Origin: Paracoccaceae bacterium
Lineage (GTDB): Bacteria > Pseudomonadota > Alphaproteobacteria > Rhodobacterales > Rhodobacteraceae
Direction: 5' to 3'
DNA length: 64,000 bases
NCBI GenBank assembly: GCA_022843025.1
Contig: JALHOL010000005.1
Location: 124,001-188,000 of the forward strand
Below, piece by piece: positions 25,288-33,494 of this stretch. The notes beneath the pieces were generated by a model, which did not search any database, had not been told where the DNA came from, and worked only from the letters and a program-made list of their open reading frames with translations. Numbering within the stretch: position 1 is the first letter of the stretch; the number at the start of each line of letters is the position of its first letter. Both the position numbers and the translations under genes were made by a program.

Positions 25288-26484
25288 ATGCTGGCCGACA
25301 AGCGCATCCTTTTGATCATCGGGGGCGGCATTGCCGCCTACAAGTCGTTGGAACTGATCCGGCTTTTGCGCAAGGCGGGCGCGGCGGTGACGCCCGTGCT
25401 GACCAAAGCGGCGGCAGAGTTCGTGACGCCGCTGTCGGTTTCGGCCTTGGCGGGAGAGAAGGTCTATACCCAGTTGTTCGACCTGACGGATGAGGCCGAG
25501 ATGGGCCATATCCAATTGTCGCGTGTTGCGGACCTGCTGGTCGTGGCCCCGGCGACCGCGGACCTGATGGCCAAGATGGCGCAAGGGCGGGCGGATGATC
25601 TGGCATCGACCCTGCTTTTGGCCACGGACACGCCGGTGATGATTGCCCCAGCGATGAACGTGCGGATGTGGCAGCACCCGGCGACGCAGCGGAATATTGC
25701 GGTTCTTCAAGGGGATGGCGTCCGCCTCATCGGCCCGGATGAGGGCGAGATGGCCTGTGGCGAATACGGGCCCGGGCGGATGGCGGAACCCGCAGCAATA
25801 CTAGAGGCGATCCGGGGCGCGCTGACGGCGGGGCCGCTGGTGGGAAAGCACGTGCTCGTGACCTCGGGGCCGACGCATGAACCAATTGATCCGGTACGCT
25901 ATATCGCCAACCGATCCTCTGGCGCGCAGGGCACGGCGATTGCCGCGGCGCTGCGCGATCTGGGCGCGCGGGTGACGTTCGTGACAGGGCCAGCCACAGT
26001 GCCGCCACCCCACGGGGTGGATGTGGTGCGGGTGGAAACCGCGCGGGCCATGCTGGCAGCGGTGGAGGCGGCACTTCCCGCCGATGCCGCCGTAATGGCG
26101 GCCGCAGTGGCCGATTGGCGGGTGGCCGAGGAATCGCGCAGCAAGATCAAGAAGGTGGCAGGCGCGGCCCTGCCCGTGCTGAGCTTTGCCGAAAATCCCG
26201 ATATCCTGAAAACCGTGGCGCAATCCTTGACCCACCGCCCCCGGCTGGTGGTGGGCTTTGCCGCGGAAACCGATGATGTGCTGGCGCATGCGCAGGCAAA
26301 GCTCGCGCGCAAGGGATGCGATTGGATCGTGGCCAATGACGTATCGCCGGAAACCGGCATCATGGGCGGGGCCGAGAATGCGGTGACATTGATTTCCGCC
26401 GCAGGATCAGAGGCTTGGCCGCGCCTGCCCAAGGACGAGGTGGCGCGCAGGCTGGCCCTGCGGATCGCCGGGGCGCTGGCGTGA
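25288..26484 (+). CDS. coaBC: Bifunctional phosphopantothenoylcysteine synthetase/decarboxylase CoaBC, 398 aa
   Basis: This performs two steps of coenzyme A synthesis. The N-terminal CoaC flavoprotein half has IGGGIAAYKSLELIR near 11-25, the catalytic His in GHIQLSR, and PAMNVRMW. The CoaB half starts around 190 with VLVTSGPTHEPIDPVRYIANRSSG and contains the CTP-binding KIKK segment and VGFAAET. Length is normal. CoaBC followed by dut is a classic bacterial order. A pair of palindromes sits between them. Confidence 0.96.
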   Translation: MLADKRILLIIGGGIAAYKSLELIRLLRKAGAAVTPVLTKAAAEFVTPLSVSALAGEKVYTQLFDLTDEAEMGHIQLSRVADLLVVAPATADLMAKMAQGRADDLASTLLLATDTPVMIAPAMNVRMWQHPATQRNIAVLQGDGVRLIGPDEGEMACGEYGPGRMAEPAAILEAIRGALTAGPLVGKHVLVTSGPTHEPIDPVRYIANRSSGAQGTAIAAALRDLGARVTFVTGPATVPPPHGVDVVRVETARAMLAAVEAALPADAAVMAAAVADWRVAEESRSKIKKVAGAALPVLSFAENPDILKTVAQSLTHRPRLVVGFAAETDDVLAHAQAKLARKGCDWIVANDVSPETGIMGGAENAVTLISAAGSEAWPRLPKDEVARRLALRIAGALA

Positions 26485-26488
26485 AGAC

Positions 26489-26532
26489 AAAATTCTTCGA
26501 AGAATTTTGCCAAGAATTTTCGAAAATTCTTG
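26489..26532. repeat. Two tandem perfect palindromes between coaBC and dut
   Basis: AAAATTCTTCGAAGAATTTT (26489-26508) is identical to 8507-8526. After GC comes a 22-base perfect palindrome (26511-26532, arms CAAGAATTTTC/GAAAATTCTTG). They end 16 bases before the dut start and could reduce read-through or fold the leader of dut. Confidence 0.65.
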
Positions 26533-26548
26533 GGTGCAGGAGGGGTGA

Positions 26549-27016
26549 ATGACGCCAGTGCTGAAAGTGCTGTGGGAAGACTGGGCGGATCGCGCCCTTG
26601 GCCTGCCCGCCTATGAAACGCCCGGCGCGGCGGGGGCGGACCTGCGCGCCAATCTGCCGCCGGAACAGCGGGATACAGGGTTCACGCTGGCCCCGATGCA
26701 GCGGGCGATCGTGCCGACAGGGCTGCGGGTGGAGATCCCGTTCGGGTTTGAGATGCAGATCCGGCCCCGGTCGGGCCTTGCGCTGAAGCATGGCATCACC
26801 CTGCCCAACACGCCCGGGACCATCGACAGCGATTATCGCGGGCCGCTGGGTGTGGCGCTGGTCAACCTTGGGGATGCGCCCTATGTCATCGCCCATGGCG
26901 ACAGGGTGGCGCAAATGATTGTGGCGCCCGTTATTCAGGTGGGATTTCAAGTGGTTGACAGCCTGACGGATACGGCGCGGGGCGAAGGCGGCTTCGGGTC
27001 CACGGGGACGCGATGA
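26549..27016 (+). CDS. dut: Deoxyuridine 5'-triphosphate nucleotidohydrolase, 155 aa
   Basis: This is a homotrimeric dUTPase. All five motifs are visible in order: GAAGADLRA, RPRSGLALKHG, NTPGTIDSDYRGPLGVALVN (catalytic Asp), GDRVAQMIV and the C-terminal GEGGFGSTG arm. Length is typical. GGAGGGG lies 5-11 bases before the ATG. Its stop overlaps the start of the ThiF-family gene by 4 bases. Confidence 0.97.
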   Translation: MTPVLKVLWEDWADRALGLPAYETPGAAGADLRANLPPEQRDTGFTLAPMQRAIVPTGLRVEIPFGFEMQIRPRSGLALKHGITLPNTPGTIDSDYRGPLGVALVNLGDAPYVIAHGDRVAQMIVAPVIQVGFQVVDSLTDTARGEGGFGSTGTR

Positions 27017-28050
27017 TCCTTGTTCTGGCGATGGCGGGGGCGCTCTGGGGGATCGGGGCGCTGATGAAGGTGCCGTCATCGGTACGGTTTGCCATGCTGG
27101 CGCTGCTTTGGGCGGCGGTGGTGGGGCTGCATGTGGCGCTGCCGGACGGGCATCCGCTGCGGTTGGCGACAGGCGGCGCGGCGCAGGGCTGGGTGGCGCT
27201 GGGGATCCTCGCGGCGCTGGTGCTGGCCTATCGGGCGGGGCTGCGGCGGTTGCGGGCCAAGGTGGCCCCTGTGGCGGCGCAAGCGCCGTCAGGGGCCTTT
27301 CGCCCGGCGGAACTGGATCGCTATGCGCGGCATATCATGCTGCGGGAAATCGGCGGGCCGGGGCAGAGAAAGCTTAAGAATTCCAAGGTATTGGTGATTG
27401 GCGCCGGGGGGCTTGGCTCGCCTGCGCTGCTGTATCTGGCGGGGGCCGGGGTGGGGGTTCTGGGCTTTGTCGATGATGACATGGTCGATGGGTCCAACCT
27501 GCAGCGCCAGATCATCCATGCCGATCAGCGGATCGGGATGCCCAAGGTATTTTCGGCCGAAATCGCCCTTCGCGCGCTGAACCCGTTCATCGAGTTGCGT
27601 CCCTATCACCGGCGGCTGGATGAGGCGGCGGCGCGGGCGCTGTTTGCCGATTATGACCTGATCCTCGACGGGACCGACAATTTCGACACCCGCTACATGG
27701 TGAACCGTCTGGCGGTGGAATTGGGCAAGCCGTTGATTTCCGGGGCAATCACGCAGTGGGAGGGGCAGCTTTCGCTGTTTGATCCGGCCCATGGTGGGCC
27801 CTGTTATGAATGCGTCTTTCCCACCCGGCCGGCGCCGGGGATGGTGCCGACCTGTGCCGAGGCGGGGGTGGCGGCACCCCTGCCCGGGGTCATCGGCGCG
27901 ATGATGGCGATGGAGGCGGTCAAGCAGATCACCGGCGCGGGCGATGGGTTGCGCGGGCGGCTGATGATCCATGATGCGCTTTATGCCGAGACGCGGGTGA
28001 TCGGGATCACGCCGCGCGCCGATTGCCCGGTTTGCGGCGCAAAGGGTTGA
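27013..28050 (+). CDS. ThiF/MoeB-family adenylyltransferase with N-terminal membrane part, 345 aa
   Basis: Residues 1 to about 80 contain hydrophobic segments (LVLAMAGALWGIGALM; FAMLALLWAAVVGLHVAL; WVALGILAALVLAYRAGL), suggesting membrane anchoring. The remainder is an E1-like adenylyltransferase: YARHIMLREIGGPGQ near 105, VLVIGAGGLGSPALLYLAGAGVG as the ATP-binding fold, DDDMVDGSNLQRQI, and zinc-binding CYECVFP and CPVCG pairs. MoeB/ThiF enzymes adenylate the C-terminal Gly-Gly of sulphur carrier proteins. The GTCAEAGV-type segment reads PTCAEAGV. The membrane part is unusual for MoeB but seen in rhodobacterial members. The choice between molybdopterin and thiamine pathways is open. Confidence 0.85.
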   Translation: MILVLAMAGALWGIGALMKVPSSVRFAMLALLWAAVVGLHVALPDGHPLRLATGGAAQGWVALGILAALVLAYRAGLRRLRAKVAPVAAQAPSGAFRPAELDRYARHIMLREIGGPGQRKLKNSKVLVIGAGGLGSPALLYLAGAGVGVLGFVDDDMVDGSNLQRQIIHADQRIGMPKVFSAEIALRALNPFIELRPYHRRLDEAAARALFADYDLILDGTDNFDTRYMVNRLAVELGKPLISGAITQWEGQLSLFDPAHGGPCYECVFPTRPAPGMVPTCAEAGVAAPLPGVIGAMMAMEAVKQITGAGDGLRGRLMIHDALYAETRVIGITPRADCPVCGAKG

Positions 28051-28162
28051 GAACGCAGGATTTACGGTTCGAATTGGGTGCAAAAGGCGGTGCCGCTGAC
28101 GGTGCAGCGCGTGGTGCAGACGGCTGTGCATACGCACGGTGCGAGATTGGTTCGTTAACCAT
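28051..28162 (+). repeat. 112-bp twin element, copy 2
   Basis: Starting immediately after the ThiF stop codon, this aligns with 8359-8470 over the same length. GGTGC recurs at 12-bp steps (28089, 28101, 28113), the TGTGCATACGCAC segment can pair with itself, and the element ends GTTAACCAT (28154-28162). The 66-base frame from 28090 to the TAA reads 22 codons, with VQR, VQT and a final Arg in the same places as copy 1. Confidence 0.6.
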
Positions 28163-28575
28163 CGGCGGAGAAAGACAGCGCGGGCGTGCGGGATTGCGCC
28201 AATCGCGGGGGGTTGGAAACCGGATCTTAAGGGTTTGCCCCTAAAATCGGCGATGAGAGCGCGGTATCCCGATGTGAGGTTAAGGGCGGGGCTGGATCAA
28301 GGGCGGGTCAGGCCTGTGCCTGCTGCCGGTAGGCGGTTTGGTCTGGCGGCGATCTGGGAGGAGAGCGAAGTGCGGCGGTCGGGGATTGGCGCAGGGATGG
28401 GGTTGGATGGACCGCGGCGTTGCGAACAGGGGGTGCCGGGGGTGCTTTGCCGAAGAAACAGCCGCCAGCGCGGCAATTGCAGCGTCGCCGATGCCTTGGC
28501 CGGTGGCAGCCACTTGCCTTTGCGCGCGGTCAAGGGAATAGTCCCGCATCCTCAATCTCTGCCGGAGTGCGACGC
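28163..28575. other. 413-bp stretch with no gene seen
   Basis: No reading frame here looks coding on either strand. Open frames exist, but they are Arg/Pro/Gly-rich with no recognisable motif. A weak hairpin (TTAAGGG-TTTG-CCCCTAA, one mismatch) lies near 28228-28245. The last 100 bases should hold the promoter of the binding-protein gene, but no convincing -35/-10 pair stands out. It may be a decayed gene. Confidence 0.5.
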
Positions 28576-29361
28576 ATGAAATTCCTGCCCTTTCTTGGCC
28601 TGATGGCCGCCACCCTGACCGCCCCCGCCTTTGCCCAGGACGTGCCTGATCTGGCCGGGCGCGAGGTGGTGGTGGTGACCGAGAACGCCTATCCGCCTCT
28701 GCAGTTTCTGGACAAGACCGGGCAGGCCGTGGGCTGGGAATATGACGCGATGGCGGAAATCGCCAAGCGGCTGAACATCACGGTGAAATACGAAAACATC
28801 TCGTGGGATGCGATGATCCCGGCCGTGTCGGAAGGGCAGTTCGATCTGGGCATGACGGGCATCACCATCCGCGATGACCGCAAGGACAAGGTCGATTTCT
28901 CGGACGCCTATATGCGGTCGGAGATGCTGATGATGGTGCGCGGCGATGAGACGCGGTTCACCGATGCGGCCAGCTTTGGCGCGAACCCCGACCTGCTGAT
29001 GGCCGCGCAGCCCGGCACCACGCCGTTCTATGTGGGTGTCTATGAGGTGCTGGACGGGAATGAGGAAAACGCCCGGATCGTGAAGTTCGAAACCTTTGGC
29101 GCGGGGCTTGAGGCGCTCAAGGCCGGGGATGTGGATCTTGTGCTGTCGGACAGCACCGCCGCCAATGGTTATGTCGCGGGGTCCGAAGGCGCGCTGAAGA
29201 TCATCGGCGAACCGCTGGGGGCCGAGGATTTCGGCTTCATCTTCCCCAAAGGTTCCGATCTGGTTGCCCCGATGAATGCGGCGATTGCCAGCATGAAGGC
29301 CGATGGCACGCTGGATGCGCTGAACACCAAATGGTTCCTCGAATACAAGATGAGCGAGTGA
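28576..29361 (+). CDS. Amino-acid-type ABC transporter substrate-binding protein, 261 aa
   Basis: This periplasmic binding protein of the polar amino acid family (SBP_bac_3) has a signal peptide [20 protein letters not shown] with cleavage before QDVP. The mature domain has [25 protein letters not shown], the classic [22 protein letters not shown] segment, and a [14 protein letters not shown] hinge region. The ligand cannot be named. A permease gene follows after a strong hairpin. No ATPase gene is adjacent, so a partner elsewhere must power the transporter. Confidence 0.9.
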   Translation: MKFLPFLGLMAATLTAPAFAQDVPDLAGREVVVVTENAYPPLQFLDKTGQAVGWEYDAMAEIAKRLNITVKYENISWDAMIPAVSEGQFDLGMTGITIRDDRKDKVDFSDAYMRSEMLMMVRGDETRFTDAASFGANPDLLMAAQPGTTPFYVGVYEVLDGNEENARIVKFETFGAGLEALKAGDVDLVLSDSTAANGYVAGSEGALKIIGEPLGAEDFGFIFPKGSDLVAPMNAAIASMKADGTLDALNTKWFLEYKMSE

Positions 29362-29383
29362 GCCAGTCCGTTCCTGAAAAGGG

Positions 29384-29407
29384 GGCCCCGGCAGACAAGC
29401 CGGGGCC
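29384..29407 (+). terminator. Intercistronic hairpin between binding protein and permease
   Basis: GGCCCCGGC and GCCGGGGCC form a perfect 9-bp stem with an AGACAA loop, followed by TTT. It ends 6 bases before the permease ATG. It probably limits read-through or protects the upstream mRNA, giving more binding protein than permease. Confidence 0.65.
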
Positions 29408-29413
29408 TTTCGC

Positions 29414-30211
29414 ATGACCCCGAACCCGAAACTGGAAAACGATTTTCCCTGGTGGCTGCTGATCGTGGCCGGCCTTGGCGTCTGGCTGTTCTATGAGGTC
29501 TGGGCCAATGCGGACTATGCCGCCGTGATGGCCACGCTGTCGCGGGGCATCTGGATCACGATCATGGTGTCGGTCGTGGGCTATGCCGGGGCCTGCCTTC
29601 TGGGCCTTGCGCTGGCGGTGGGGTGCCTGTCGCGGTTCCTGATCCTGCGGCAGGTGTGCCGGTTCTATATCGAGGTGATGCGCGGTGTGCCGATCATCGT
29701 GCTGCTGCTTTACGTAGCCTTCGTTCTGTCACCCTTGGTGGTGGCGGGGTTTAATGCGGTGGCGGAACCCATCGGGCTGGACCCGATCCGCACGCGGGAT
29801 TTTCCGCTGCTGTGGCGGGCGGTGCTGGCGTTGGTGCTGGCCTATGCGGCCTTTCTGGCCGAGATTTTCCGCGCCGGATTGCAGGCGGTGGATGAGGGGC
29901 AAGTGGAAGCGGCCAAGGCGCTGGGCCTTAACGGGTGGCAGCGGTTCCGGCATATCACATTCCCGCAGGCGTTCCGGATGATCCTGCCGCCCTTGGGCAA
30001 TGATTTCGTGGCGATGGTGAAGGATTCGTCGCTGGTGTCGGTGCTGGGGGTGGGGGATATCACGCAGCTGGCCAAGGTGACGGCGGCGGGGAATTTCAAG
30101 TATTTCGAGACGTATAACGTGGCCGCGCTGATCTATCTGACCATGACCATCGGGCTGAGCCTGCTGATGCGGCGGCTGGAGCGGCGGTTGAAGGCGAAGG
30201 ACGGGCGCTGA
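29414..30211 (+). CDS. Amino-acid ABC transporter permease, 265 aa
   Basis: This inner-membrane permease of the HisM/GlnP family has helices near 15-35, 50-75, 85-105, 135-155 and 225-245. The EAA loop that docks the ATPase is complete: EAAKALGLNGWQRFRHITFPQAFR near residues 170-193 in pieces. LSRGIWITIMVSVVGY and RGVPIIVLLLYVAF are typical early helices. The start codon has no clear ribosome-binding site of its own, because the hairpin just upstream takes its place, so translation may depend on processing or coupling. It is a lone permease: homodimer formation is likely. Confidence 0.9.
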   Translation: MTPNPKLENDFPWWLLIVAGLGVWLFYEVWANADYAAVMATLSRGIWITIMVSVVGYAGACLLGLALAVGCLSRFLILRQVCRFYIEVMRGVPIIVLLLYVAFVLSPLVVAGFNAVAEPIGLDPIRTRDFPLLWRAVLALVLAYAAFLAEIFRAGLQAVDEGQVEAAKALGLNGWQRFRHITFPQAFRMILPPLGNDFVAMVKDSSLVSVLGVGDITQLAKVTAAGNFKYFETYNVAALIYLTMTIGLSLLMRRLERRLKAKDGR

Positions 30212-30226
30212 GGTGCCGTGCAGGAG

Positions 30227-30244
30227 CGGGGGGCCAGCCCCCCG
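30227..30244 (+). terminator. GC-rich hairpin after the permease gene
   Basis: CGGGGGGC-CA-GCCCCCCG forms an 8-bp stem 16 bases after the permease stop. There is no T-run. It adjoins a solo repeat end. Confidence 0.5.
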
Positions 30245-30252
30245 CACCCCCC

Positions 30253-30273
30253 GGGATATTTGAGCAGAGAAGA
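30253..30273. repeat. Solo end of the dispersed inverted-end element
   Basis: GGGATATTTGAGCAGAGAAG, preceded by CACCCCCC, matches the left end of the copy at 2300-2522 (CCCCCCGAGGATATTTGAG). No core or partner end is present. Confidence 0.5.
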
Positions 30274-30346
30274 CAATAGGAGCGCTTCGGGGGTGGACCC
30301 GGGCGGTCGGGCTGCCTAGCTTTGTTGCCAAAGGAGACCCCATCCC

Positions 30347-32365
30347 ATGACCAATCCCCTGCTTGCCCCCTGGACCGCAGCCTTTGGCCTGCCGCCCTTT
30401 GCCGCGATCACGGATGCCGATTTCGGACCGGCCTTTGACGTGGCGCTGACCGAGGCGCGGGCGGCGGTGGCGGGAATTGCAGATCAGGAGGCCGCGCCGA
30501 CATTCGCCAATACCATCGCGGCGCTGGAACTGGCGGAGGGGAACCTCGATCGGGTGTCGGGGGTGTTCTACAACCTTGCCGGGGCTGACAGCACGGAGGC
30601 GCGCGAGGCGCTGATGCGCGATCTGGCCCCGAAGATGAGCGCCTTTGCCTCTGAGGTGACCAACAACAAGCGGCTGTTCGCGCGGATCGATGATCTTTGG
30701 GCGCGGCGGGATGGGCTGGCGCTGGAGCCGGAGCAGATGCGGGTGCTGACGTTGTATCGGCGGATGTTCGTGCGGTCTGGGGCGGAGTTGGAGGGTGCGG
30801 CGGCGGAGCGGCTGACGGCGGTCAAGGCGCGGCTGGCGGTGCTTGGGACGCAGTTTTCGCAGAACCTGCTGGCGGATGAGCGGGACTGGTTCATGCAACT
30901 GGCCGAAGACGACCTTGAGGGGCTGCCGGATTTCGTGGTGGATGCCGCGCGGGCGGCGGGCAAGGAGCGGGGGCAGAACGGGCCGGTGGTCACGCTGAGC
31001 CGGTCGCTGATCGTGCCGTTTCTGCAATTCTCGCCCCGGCGGGAATTGCGGCGCGTGGCCTATGAGGCCTGGGTTGCACGTGGGGCGAATGGCAATGCCC
31101 ATGACAACCGCGCCATCGCGGCGGAAATTCTGGCGCTGCGCGAGGAACGGGCAAAGCTGCTGGGCTATGCCAGTTTTGCGGATTTCAAGCTGGAACCCGA
31201 GATGGCCAAGACGCCCGCTGCGGTGCGCGATCTGTTGATGCGGGTGTGGGAGCCTGCCAAGCGCAAAGCGATGGCGGATGCGGGCGTGCTGGAAGCGATG
31301 CTGCGGGCGGATGGGGAGACGGGCGATCTGGAACCGTGGGATTGGCGGTTCTATTCCGAGCGGCGGCGCAAGGCCGAGCATGATCTGGATGAGGCGGCGC
31401 TGAAGCCATACCTTGGGCTGGAGGCGATGCTGGGCGCGATGTTCGGCTGTGCCTCCCGTCTGTTCGGGCTGGAGTTCCGCGAGATCGCGGGGCCGTTCTA
31501 TCACCCCGATGTGCGCGGCTGGGAAGTGACGCGGGGCGGCACCCATGTGGCGGTGTTTCTGGGCGATTACTTTGCGCGGTCGTCGAAACGGTCGGGCGCG
31601 TGGTGTTCGGCGATGCGGTCACAGCGCAAGCTGGGCGGCGATCAGCGGCCGATCGTGGTGAACGTGTGCAATTTCGCCAAGGGCGAGCCGAGCCTGTTGT
31701 CATGGGATGATGCGCGGACGCTGTTCCATGAGTTCGGTCACGCGCTGCATCAGATGCTGTCAGATGTGACGCATGGGTTCATTTCGGGGACGAGCGTGGC
31801 GCGCGATTTCGTGGAATTGCCCAGCCAGTTGTATGAACACTGGCTGGAGGTGCCTGCGGTGCTGGAGGAATATGCCCGGCATTGGCAGACCGGCGCGCCG
31901 ATGCCCGCCGACATGCGGGCGCGGCTCTTGGCGGCAGGGACCTATGACCAAGGGTTCGGAACGGTGGAATTCGTGTCCTCCGCCCTTGTCGATCTGGCCT
32001 TCCATGAGGGGGCGGCGCCGGCTGATCCGATGGCGAAACAGGCCGAGGTGCTGGAGGCGCTGGGAATGCCGCGCGCGATACGGATGCGGCACGCGACACC
32101 GCATTTCGCGCATGTGTTTTCGGGCGACGGGTATTCGGCGGGCTATTATTCCTACATGTGGTCAGAGGTGATGGATGCAGATGCCTTTGCCGCGTTTGAG
32201 GAGGCGGGCGATCCGTTCCACCCGGAAACCGCGGCCAAGCTGGAAAAGCATATCCTGAGCGCGGGCGGCTCGGAGGAGGCGGAGGAGCTGTATACCCGCT
32301 TCCGCGGCCGGATGCCGGGGGTAGAGGCGCTGTTGCGCGGGCGCGGGCTTCTGGACGCCGCCTGA
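30347..32365 (+). CDS. M3-family zinc metallopeptidase (Dcp/oligopeptidase A type), 672 aa
   Basis: This is a large thermolysin-like oligopeptidase. The zinc site HEFGH is present in LFHEFGHALHQML near residue 465, with the distal Glu in the following helix (FVELPSQLYEHWL). The C-terminal FSGDGYSAGYYSYMWSEV segment binds substrate in this family. The N-terminal LLAPWTAAFGLPPFAAIT is typical of Dcp/PrlC members. There is no signal peptide, so it acts in the cytoplasm on short peptides. Length is normal (about 670-680). AAGGAG lies 9 bases upstream of the ATG. Confidence 0.93.
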   Translation: MTNPLLAPWTAAFGLPPFAAITDADFGPAFDVALTEARAAVAGIADQEAAPTFANTIAALELAEGNLDRVSGVFYNLAGADSTEAREALMRDLAPKMSAFASEVTNNKRLFARIDDLWARRDGLALEPEQMRVLTLYRRMFVRSGAELEGAAAERLTAVKARLAVLGTQFSQNLLADERDWFMQLAEDDLEGLPDFVVDAARAAGKERGQNGPVVTLSRSLIVPFLQFSPRRELRRVAYEAWVARGANGNAHDNRAIAAEILALREERAKLLGYASFADFKLEPEMAKTPAAVRDLLMRVWEPAKRKAMADAGVLEAMLRADGETGDLEPWDWRFYSERRRKAEHDLDEAALKPYLGLEAMLGAMFGCASRLFGLEFREIAGPFYHPDVRGWEVTRGGTHVAVFLGDYFARSSKRSGAWCSAMRSQRKLGGDQRPIVVNVCNFAKGEPSLLSWDDARTLFHEFGHALHQMLSDVTHGFISGTSVARDFVELPSQLYEHWLEVPAVLEEYARHWQTGAPMPADMRARLLAAGTYDQGFGTVEFVSSALVDLAFHEGAAPADPMAKQAEVLEALGMPRAIRMRHATPHFAHVFSGDGYSAGYYSYMWSEVMDADAFAAFEEAGDPFHPETAAKLEKHILSAGGSEEAEELYTRFRGRMPGVEALLRGRGLLDAA

Positions 32366-32436
32366 TCATCGGGCGTGACGGGCTGGCGCCTGCCTTCGCG
32401 GGGTGGTTAATTGCGCCCGGACGCAAGGAGATTTGC

Positions 32437-33303
32437 ATGACATTCGGCACGAATATCCGCACCTTTTGGCAGGGGCGCTGGCACGAGGGTGATGTCGCGG
32501 TGATGAAAGCCGCGGATCACGGCATCTGGCAGGGGTCTTCGGTCTTTGACGGGGCGCGGATGTTTGACGGGCTGGTGCCCGATCTGGCGAAGCATTGCGC
32601 GCGGGTGAATGACAGCGCGCGGGCGCTGATGATCACGCCCACGATGGAACCGGGCGAGATGGAGGCCGTCATCCGCGAGGGCCTGCGCGCCTATGGGCGG
32701 GGCGCTGCGGTCTATGTGCGGCCGATGTATTGGGCGCTGGACGGGTCTGATCTGGGGGTGGCCCCGGCGCAGGGGGCGACGGGCTTTGCGATCAGCCTGG
32801 AGCAGGTGGCGATGCCGGCGGCAGAGTTCCAGACGACGGTAACGCGGACCCGGTTCCGCCGCCCGTTGCTGGAGGACAATGTCTGCAATGCCAAGGCGGG
32901 GTGTTTGTATCCCAACAACGCGCGGATGCTGGTGGAGGCCAAGGCCAAGGGTTTTGGCAATGCGCTGGTGGCGGATGCGATGGGCAACCTTGCGGAAAGC
33001 GCTACGGCGAATGTGTTTCTGGTGAAGGATGGCGCGCTGTTCACGCCAATCCCGAATGGCACCTTTCTGGCCGGGATCACCCGGGCGCGTCACATCGCCA
33101 ATGCGCGCGCAGCGGGGATCGAGGTGCATGAAACGGTGCTGACTTTTGAGGATGCCCATGCCGCGGATGAGGTGTTCCTGTCAGGGAATTTCGCCAAGGT
33201 CACATCGGTGCAGGCCTTTGACGGGACCGAGTATCGGTCGCGCGCGGTGACGGAACGGATGCGTGGGCTCTACATGGACTGGGCGGCATCGCAGCCGGTG
33301 TGA
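32437..33303 (+). CDS. ilvE: Branched-chain amino acid aminotransferase (class IV), 288 aa
   Basis: This is a fold-type IV PLP enzyme. The start ADHGIWQGSSVFDGARMFDG is the usual N-terminal substrate region. The PLP Lys lies in DNVCNAKAGCLYPNNARMLVEAKAKG (Lys within NAK), and LAESATANVFLVKDG plus FLAGITRARHI are the glutamate and phosphate-binding motifs. The annotation as IlvE is the common one, but D-amino-acid or 4-amino-4-deoxychorismate-lyase-like activities share this fold, so the substrate is tentative. It is followed by a four-hairpin array. Confidence 0.85.
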   Translation: MTFGTNIRTFWQGRWHEGDVAVMKAADHGIWQGSSVFDGARMFDGLVPDLAKHCARVNDSARALMITPTMEPGEMEAVIREGLRAYGRGAAVYVRPMYWALDGSDLGVAPAQGATGFAISLEQVAMPAAEFQTTVTRTRFRRPLLEDNVCNAKAGCLYPNNARMLVEAKAKGFGNALVADAMGNLAESATANVFLVKDGALFTPIPNGTFLAGITRARHIANARAAGIEVHETVLTFEDAHAADEVFLSGNFAKVTSVQAFDGTEYRSRAVTERMRGLYMDWAASQPV

Positions 33304-33310
33304 GGGGGGG

Positions 33311-33440
33311 CGAAATCTGACGCAGATTTCGCGCCGGAATTTGACGCAAATTCCGGGTTGCGCCGACGGGAAACGCGAGCGGGACGAGAGCGCCCGGAGT
33401 TTGCGTCAAACTCCGTCGCGGTTTTTGCGTCAAAAACCGC
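33311..33440. repeat. Array of four perfect hairpins, arranged head to head
   Basis: Four stems: CGAAATCTG-ACG-CAGATTTCG (33311-33331), CCGGAATTTG/CAAATTCCGG with an ACG loop (33334-33356), CGGAGTTTG/CAAACTCCG with a CGT loop (33395-33415), and GCGGTTTTTG/CAAAAACCGC with a CGT loop (33418-33440). Arms are 9-10 bp with no mismatch, although stems differ. The first pair has loop ACG and the second pair its complement CGT, so the array is itself an inverted arrangement around about 33375. Confidence 0.75.
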
Positions 33441-33494
33441 TCTCTTGCGCGCGGCCCTGCGCGGCCTATGATCGGGGTTCCACAGGAGTAGGAC

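Noticed and set aside
28139..28579. Candidate genes on both strands in the 28163-28575 gap
   Set aside because: Products are Arg/Pro/Gly-rich, lack ribosome-binding sites and overlap each other; none resembles a protein family.
30274..30346. Possible tRNA or small RNA upstream of the M3 peptidase
   Set aside because: No cloverleaf pairing or TTCRANNC-like T-arm was found; only the solo repeat end and a ribosome-binding site are present.
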